A DNA stretch of 64,000 nucleotides from NCBI RefSeq assembly GCF_000160575.1, contig NZ_GG697129.1:385167-449166 (forward strand). The letters are read 5' to 3'. This document shows positions 60,905 through 64,000 of the stretch, piece after piece. Every line of letters starts with the position of its first letter. Position 1 is the first letter of the stretch. A program made the translations under genes and the position numbers. This DNA comes from Weissella paramesenteroides ATCC 33313 (GTDB taxonomy: Bacteria > Bacillota > Bacilli > Lactobacillales > Lactobacillaceae). The notes below the pieces were generated by a model. It was not told the origin of the DNA, ran no database searches, and saw only the letters and a list, made by a program, of their open reading frames with translations.

Positions 60905-61522
60905 CTAAAGAGTTCGCGTAAACACGAAGCATGATAGTTTCTGGTCAGTTGACTGCCCTGGCTCATGAATATCTACTGATGAAGCTTGTTCAAAACCACG
61001 ATGCTGATAAAACTGATACGTGCAGTTGCTATCCGTAAATAAATAGATTTGCTTTCCTGATTTGCGTGTTTGGAATGCACTTAGTAATGCTGTACCTACT
61101 CCTTGTCCTTTTTGTTTTGGATCAACCGCAAATAAGGATAGTTCCCCATCAAATGTTTTTGATTGTGTAACATCTTGGAGCATTTTTCGATTGTTCGTAT
61201 CGTATTCGTCAGTACGGCTACCGAAAAACAAACTAAGGACTAATTCAAAAAGCCAAACATAACAACGCCAAAAGAAATTGCGATAAACCGGTTGTTCCCC
61301 ATTAAATCGAGCTAACAAGGCACCAGTAAGCTGTCCTTCTTCGGTATACGCTCCAAGTGATAGGGTAGCATTGAGTATACCTTCCCTAACAAAATACCGA
61401 CTATATAATTTTTGAGCAAATCGTAACTTTGTATAGCGCGAAAAATTCATGCCCTCCAAGGCAAAAGATGCTAGTTCATCAGCATCTTTATGGTAATCTA
61501 ATTCTCTGATGTACAATACCAT
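60905..61522 (-). CDS. GNAT-family acetyltransferase
   Basis: This 205-residue acetyltransferase has motif A LFAVDPKQKGQGVGTALLSAF near residue 123 and the strand and helix after it. The N-terminal half is longer than in minimal GNAT proteins. The ATG at 61522 follows GGGAG. The acceptor is unknown. Confidence 0.78.
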   Translation of the reverse strand: MVLYIRELDYHKDADELASFALEGMNFSRYTKLRFAQKLYSRYFVREGILNATLSLGAYTEEGQLTGALLARFNGEQPVYRNFFWRCYVWLFELVLSLFFGSRTDEYDTNNRKMLQDVTQSKTFDGELSLFAVDPKQKGQGVGTALLSAFQTRKSGKQIYLFTDSNCTYQFYQHRGFEQASSVDIHEPGQSTDQKLSCFVFTRTL

Positions 61523-61904
61523 GACGTACTCTCCCATTAAACCCATAGTTAAATTTATCCCCAGTTAAAAATAGTTCCGGTAAAATAATACCAGCGCCCT
61601 TTGATTTTGAAATAGACTTTATCTATACTTCAGTTCTAATTATAGGCATGCTAATAATTTAAAGTTTAAGCCATAGTGATAGCGCTTAATTTCCCCAATC
61701 ACACAAAGTTTTGAAGTCCTATATCAAATCGAGGATACTATCAGGCGGCTACCAAAGGGACATCTATAATGGCTAGTATAGTAGTCATTACTAAAATTTA
61801 ACTTATGTGATAACAGTGTAATATACCCATATATCAAGGGCTCAATTAACAAAAATAAATATGCAATCGAACACGCATTTTGGGTACACCTCATTTACTG
61901 CTTG
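61523..61904. other. Gene-free stretch of about 380 bases
   Basis: No ORF with a ribosome-binding site is visible. It holds an imperfect inverted repeat AATGGCTA (61768-61775) with TAGTCATT (61782-61789) and otherwise mixed sequence. It may be decayed coding sequence, but no family can be read. Confidence 0.45.
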
Positions 61905-62366
61905 CTAATGATTATTCTTATTTTTTATTTTATTGTTAATTGCTGCCACATTACGTTTGGATTGTATCATATCGTTAATTAAAAATAATGCGTAGATGAT
62001 AACGAAAATAATTATTTCCGTCAAAACACCTTCAATATTTAACAAATACCAACCCAAAGCATAAGCGATTATCATAAAAATTGAAACCGTCACAAAAAAA
62101 TGAATGATAATTTTTTTTACTAAGCTCCAACGTTCTACAGTGAATATTAAAGCTGTTACAAAAAACAAGGATCCAAGTAATGCCCATAAAATAACAGTAA
62201 TTACCAAGACATCAAGTGGATTAGAAATATAATCATCAAAACGATTAGTTGCCATTTGATAAAATGTCTGATTATTCAAATAGGCATATACTATGGAAAT
62301 GACCAACCCATATGTAACACCAAATGGCATTCCTAGGAAGAATCGGTACATAATCCGTTTACTCAT
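61905..62366 (-). CDS. DUF3021 membrane protein
   Basis: This 153-residue protein has four predicted segments and is the usual partner of a LytTR regulator in Gram-positive bacteria. Its start overlaps the end of the LytTR gene by four bases (ATGA). FGVTYGLVISIVYAYLNN near residue 13 and the FTVERWSLVKKIIIHFFVT segment near residue 75 fit the family. The pair probably senses membrane or cell-envelope conditions; the stimulus is unknown. Confidence 0.8.
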   Translation of the reverse strand: MSKRIMYRFFLGMPFGVTYGLVISIVYAYLNNQTFYQMATNRFDDYISNPLDVLVITVILWALLGSLFFVTALIFTVERWSLVKKIIIHFFVTVSIFMIIAYALGWYLLNIEGVLTEIIIFVIIYALFLINDMIQSKRNVAAINNKIKNKNNH

Positions 62367-62794
62367 ATCCCCAACCTCCTCTTTATTTTAGAAACATACC
62401 GTCTAGAAACGTAAGTCTCATCCCCACTATTTAAAATTAAAACGATATTCCCATTACCACTTAATTTCAGATGGTCAATAAAATCAAAATTCACAATCTC
62501 ACCACTCGAAATTTGAATAAAATTATCTGGTAACAGTTCTGCTAACTGGTAGATTCGCTGTTTTACTTTGTATATACCAGATATATCTTGTATATGAACT
62601 TCAGTAGCTTCTGTTTTAATTCTGATTATCTCATCCAATTTAAGGGGTGTGACGACTTTTTCCTGGTATCCCCAAAGCAATACATCCTGTTTCTGCAATT
62701 CATCTACCATTGATTGCATGGCAGGCGTTAACTTTTTTACATGAAAATCAATATACTCAGGCTGATTCTCATCAATAAAAAAATTTACCTTCAT
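62363..62794 (-). CDS. LytTR DNA-binding regulator
   Basis: This 143-residue protein has a LytTR domain at its C-terminus (residues about 45-140), with FIQISSGEIVNFDFIDHLKLSGNGNIVLILNSGDETYVSRRYVSKIKRRLG. It has no receiver domain, so it is not phosphorylated in the usual way. It forms a pair with the DUF3021 gene. GGGGGG precedes the ATG. A small inverted repeat TGACA/TGTCA (62826-62848) lies close to its promoter region and could be its own site. Confidence 0.85.
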   Translation of the reverse strand: MKVNFFIDENQPEYIDFHVKKLTPAMQSMVDELQKQDVLLWGYQEKVVTPLKLDEIIRIKTEATEVHIQDISGIYKVKQRIYQLAELLPDNFIQISSGEIVNFDFIDHLKLSGNGNIVLILNSGDETYVSRRYVSKIKRRLGI

Positions 62795-62973
62795 ACAGCT
62801 ACCCCCCTTTTTCCAAATAACATTGTGACACCCATATGATATCTGTCATTATACATATCTAATGATGCTTGTTTTCTAATCACTGATACATGGTTTATTA
62901 TTTAAATTAATCGGTCTAATTCTTAAAATAAAATGTACAAATCAGTATGATTCGTATCTTTATTATTAAAGAA

Positions 62974-63014
62974 AGATCCTCCCGAATTACCATTGCTGTA
63001 AATCAGGAGGATCT
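62974..63014 (-). terminator. Terminator after the dehydrogenase gene
   Basis: AGATCCTCC and GGAGGATCT pair, with a further inner stem, followed by TTTCTTT on the minus strand. Confidence 0.8.
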
Positions 63015-63028
63015 ATGCTTCTATTTAT

Positions 63029-63970
63029 TTAGCCAATGTTTTCCGTTTTTGTCAGTTCAGAAATAACCTCTTCGTAACGCTCACGAATGAAGCCAGCTGA
63101 AGTGTCTAACTTCGTTTGCTCATCAGATGACAAATCTAATGACACATGATCAATAACCCCTTCACGACCAACAATGACAGGATAAGAAACATAAACACCA
63201 TATTCAGGTCGGAAATTAGATACTGGCAGTTCTTCATGGCTATCCGTCAAAATGGCCTTTGTTAACCGGCTAGCCGCACTGGCGATACCATAACTAGTAA
63301 ACTTCTTACCATGATAAACTGTATACCCACCAATTCTAACCTCATCATTTAGGTCTGATAGTGGTAGGTCATATGATGTAATTGGTTTGTCTTTTACTGT
63401 AACCGTTGACCATGCTGTAAATTGTGAATCACCATGTTCACCAACATTATAACCACTAACTGATTTTGGATGAACACCAAGCGCCTTACCTACAGCACGA
63501 TGCATACGAGCCGTATCCAATAGTGTACCTGTACCAATCACACGTTCCTTTGGGAAACCAGTATAGTGTTGATACATTGTAGTAATGACGTCAACTGGAT
63601 TCGTAATCACAACCAAAATTCCTTTAAATTCAGATGCAACTAATTTTTTAGAAATATCTGCAATTTGAAGTTTGTTATACTGTAACTCAACAAAACGATC
63701 ATCTGTTGTAATCGTCTCCTGCAATGCAATTTTACCAACTGAAGAAATAACGACATCAGCATCTGCTAATGCTGACCAATCATTAACAACATAATTTGCA
63801 TTAAATTCCAAATTAGCCATGGCATCTTCAAAATCTAATGCTTCAGCATTCACTTTGTTATCATCAATATCAATAAAAACAAATTCGTCAACTGCACCTT
63901 GTGCGGTTAAACTATGAGCAATTGCTGCACCAACATGTCCCAATCCAATAATCCCAACTTTACGAGTCAT
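63029..63970 (-). CDS. L-2-hydroxyisocaproate/L-lactate dehydrogenase family
   Basis: This 313-residue NAD-dependent dehydrogenase has the motif GIIGLGHVGAAIA near residue 6 and the catalytic His in VGEHGDSQF near residue 178. It carries LLDTARMHRAVG, as L-HicDH and LDH do. The loop and the MANLE.N substrate region resemble L-2-hydroxyisocaproate dehydrogenase of Weissella confusa more than classical LDH. The GGGGG upstream supports the ATG at 63970. The 2-keto acid preferred is not certain. Confidence 0.85.
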   Translation of the reverse strand: MTRKVGIIGLGHVGAAIAHSLTAQGAVDEFVFIDIDDNKVNAEALDFEDAMANLEFNANYVVNDWSALADADVVISSVGKIALQETITTDDRFVELQYNKLQIADISKKLVASEFKGILVVITNPVDVITTMYQHYTGFPKERVIGTGTLLDTARMHRAVGKALGVHPKSVSGYNVGEHGDSQFTAWSTVTVKDKPITSYDLPLSDLNDEVRIGGYTVYHGKKFTSYGIASAASRLTKAILTDSHEELPVSNFRPEYGVYVSYPVIVGREGVIDHVSLDLSSDEQTKLDTSAGFIRERYEEVISELTKTENIG

Positions 63971-64000
63971 TGCGTTCCCCCATTATTTCACTTGCTTAAT

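Noticed and set aside
61547-61904. Degraded gene or tRNA in the stretch before the DUF3021 gene
   Set aside because: No frame of useful length, no tRNA cloverleaf and no RBS were found.

Overview
The window comes from a low-GC, heterofermentative-type lactic acid bacterium. The best fit is the Weissella/Leuconostoc group of Lactobacillales. The grounds are short AT-rich intergenic regions, many amino-acid permeases, a SUF system without ISC, class III ribonucleotide reductase, menaquinone-pathway genes, diacetyl/acetoin-type dehydrogenases, and an L-2-hydroxyisocaproate-dehydrogenase-like protein at the right end. The species is an inference. Most genes lie on the minus strand, and I see no rRNA, tRNA, CRISPR or prophage.

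Layout. 0.2-3.1 kb: menaquinone genes menE and menB with a divergent hotdog thioesterase. 3.2-8.3 kb: two small proteins, an asparaginase and two amino-acid permeases. 8.5-17.5 kb: a tightly packed minus-strand run, NRAMP-like transporter - nrdD - nrdG - sufC - sufD - sufS - sufU - sufB. 17.8-23.0 kb: esterase, IS remnant, Ser/Thr-exchanger-like permease, oxidoreductase, PgpA. 23.0-23.4 kb: a tandem array of palindromic elements. 23.5-26.8 kb: a TetR regulator divergent from a two-gene ABC exporter. 26.9-34.1 kb: aquaporin, NAD(P)HX epimerase, FAD protein, MFS exporter, and a Y-family polymerase with a YolD partner. 34.3-41.6 kb: permease, acetyltransferase, TDT transporter, LysR, exonuclease, YeiH-type transporter, Dus. 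41.7-49.5 kb: GabD, BrkB, acetoin/diacetyl reductase, an AgrA-type LytTR locus, a perfect parS-like site, hydrolase, permease. 49.7-57.2 kb: GshA, an AI-2E family protein, MenA, acylphosphatase and a cystine-type ABC transporter. 57.3-64 kb: DUF1345, aldo/keto reductase with TetR, a second SDR, GNAT, LytTR/DUF3021, HicDH/LDH.

The most unusual content is regulatory. Three amino-acid permease genes are each preceded by a strong promoter, a short leader ORF and an intrinsic terminator. The leader ORFs are loaded with Thr codons (6.7 kb), Ser/Thr codons (21.0 kb) or Tyr/Phe codons (35.9 kb), and alternative pairings can be drawn by hand. This is the layout of ribosome-mediated attenuation, which is less familiar in Firmicutes than T-boxes. 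The cystine ABC operon (55.5 kb) has a fourth leader ORF, with one Cys codon just before a long stem.

Other structure includes a family of long-hairpin elements with conserved ends but different self-complementary arms. Three are in tandem at 23.0-23.4 kb and further copies lie at 8.4, 17.8, 34.1, 57.2 and 60.7 kb. Two 21-bp-period LytTR-type direct repeats flank the AgrA-like gene. Three boxes at exact 17-bp spacing cover the Y-polymerase promoter. All pairings, promoters and operators were found by eye and none was computed.
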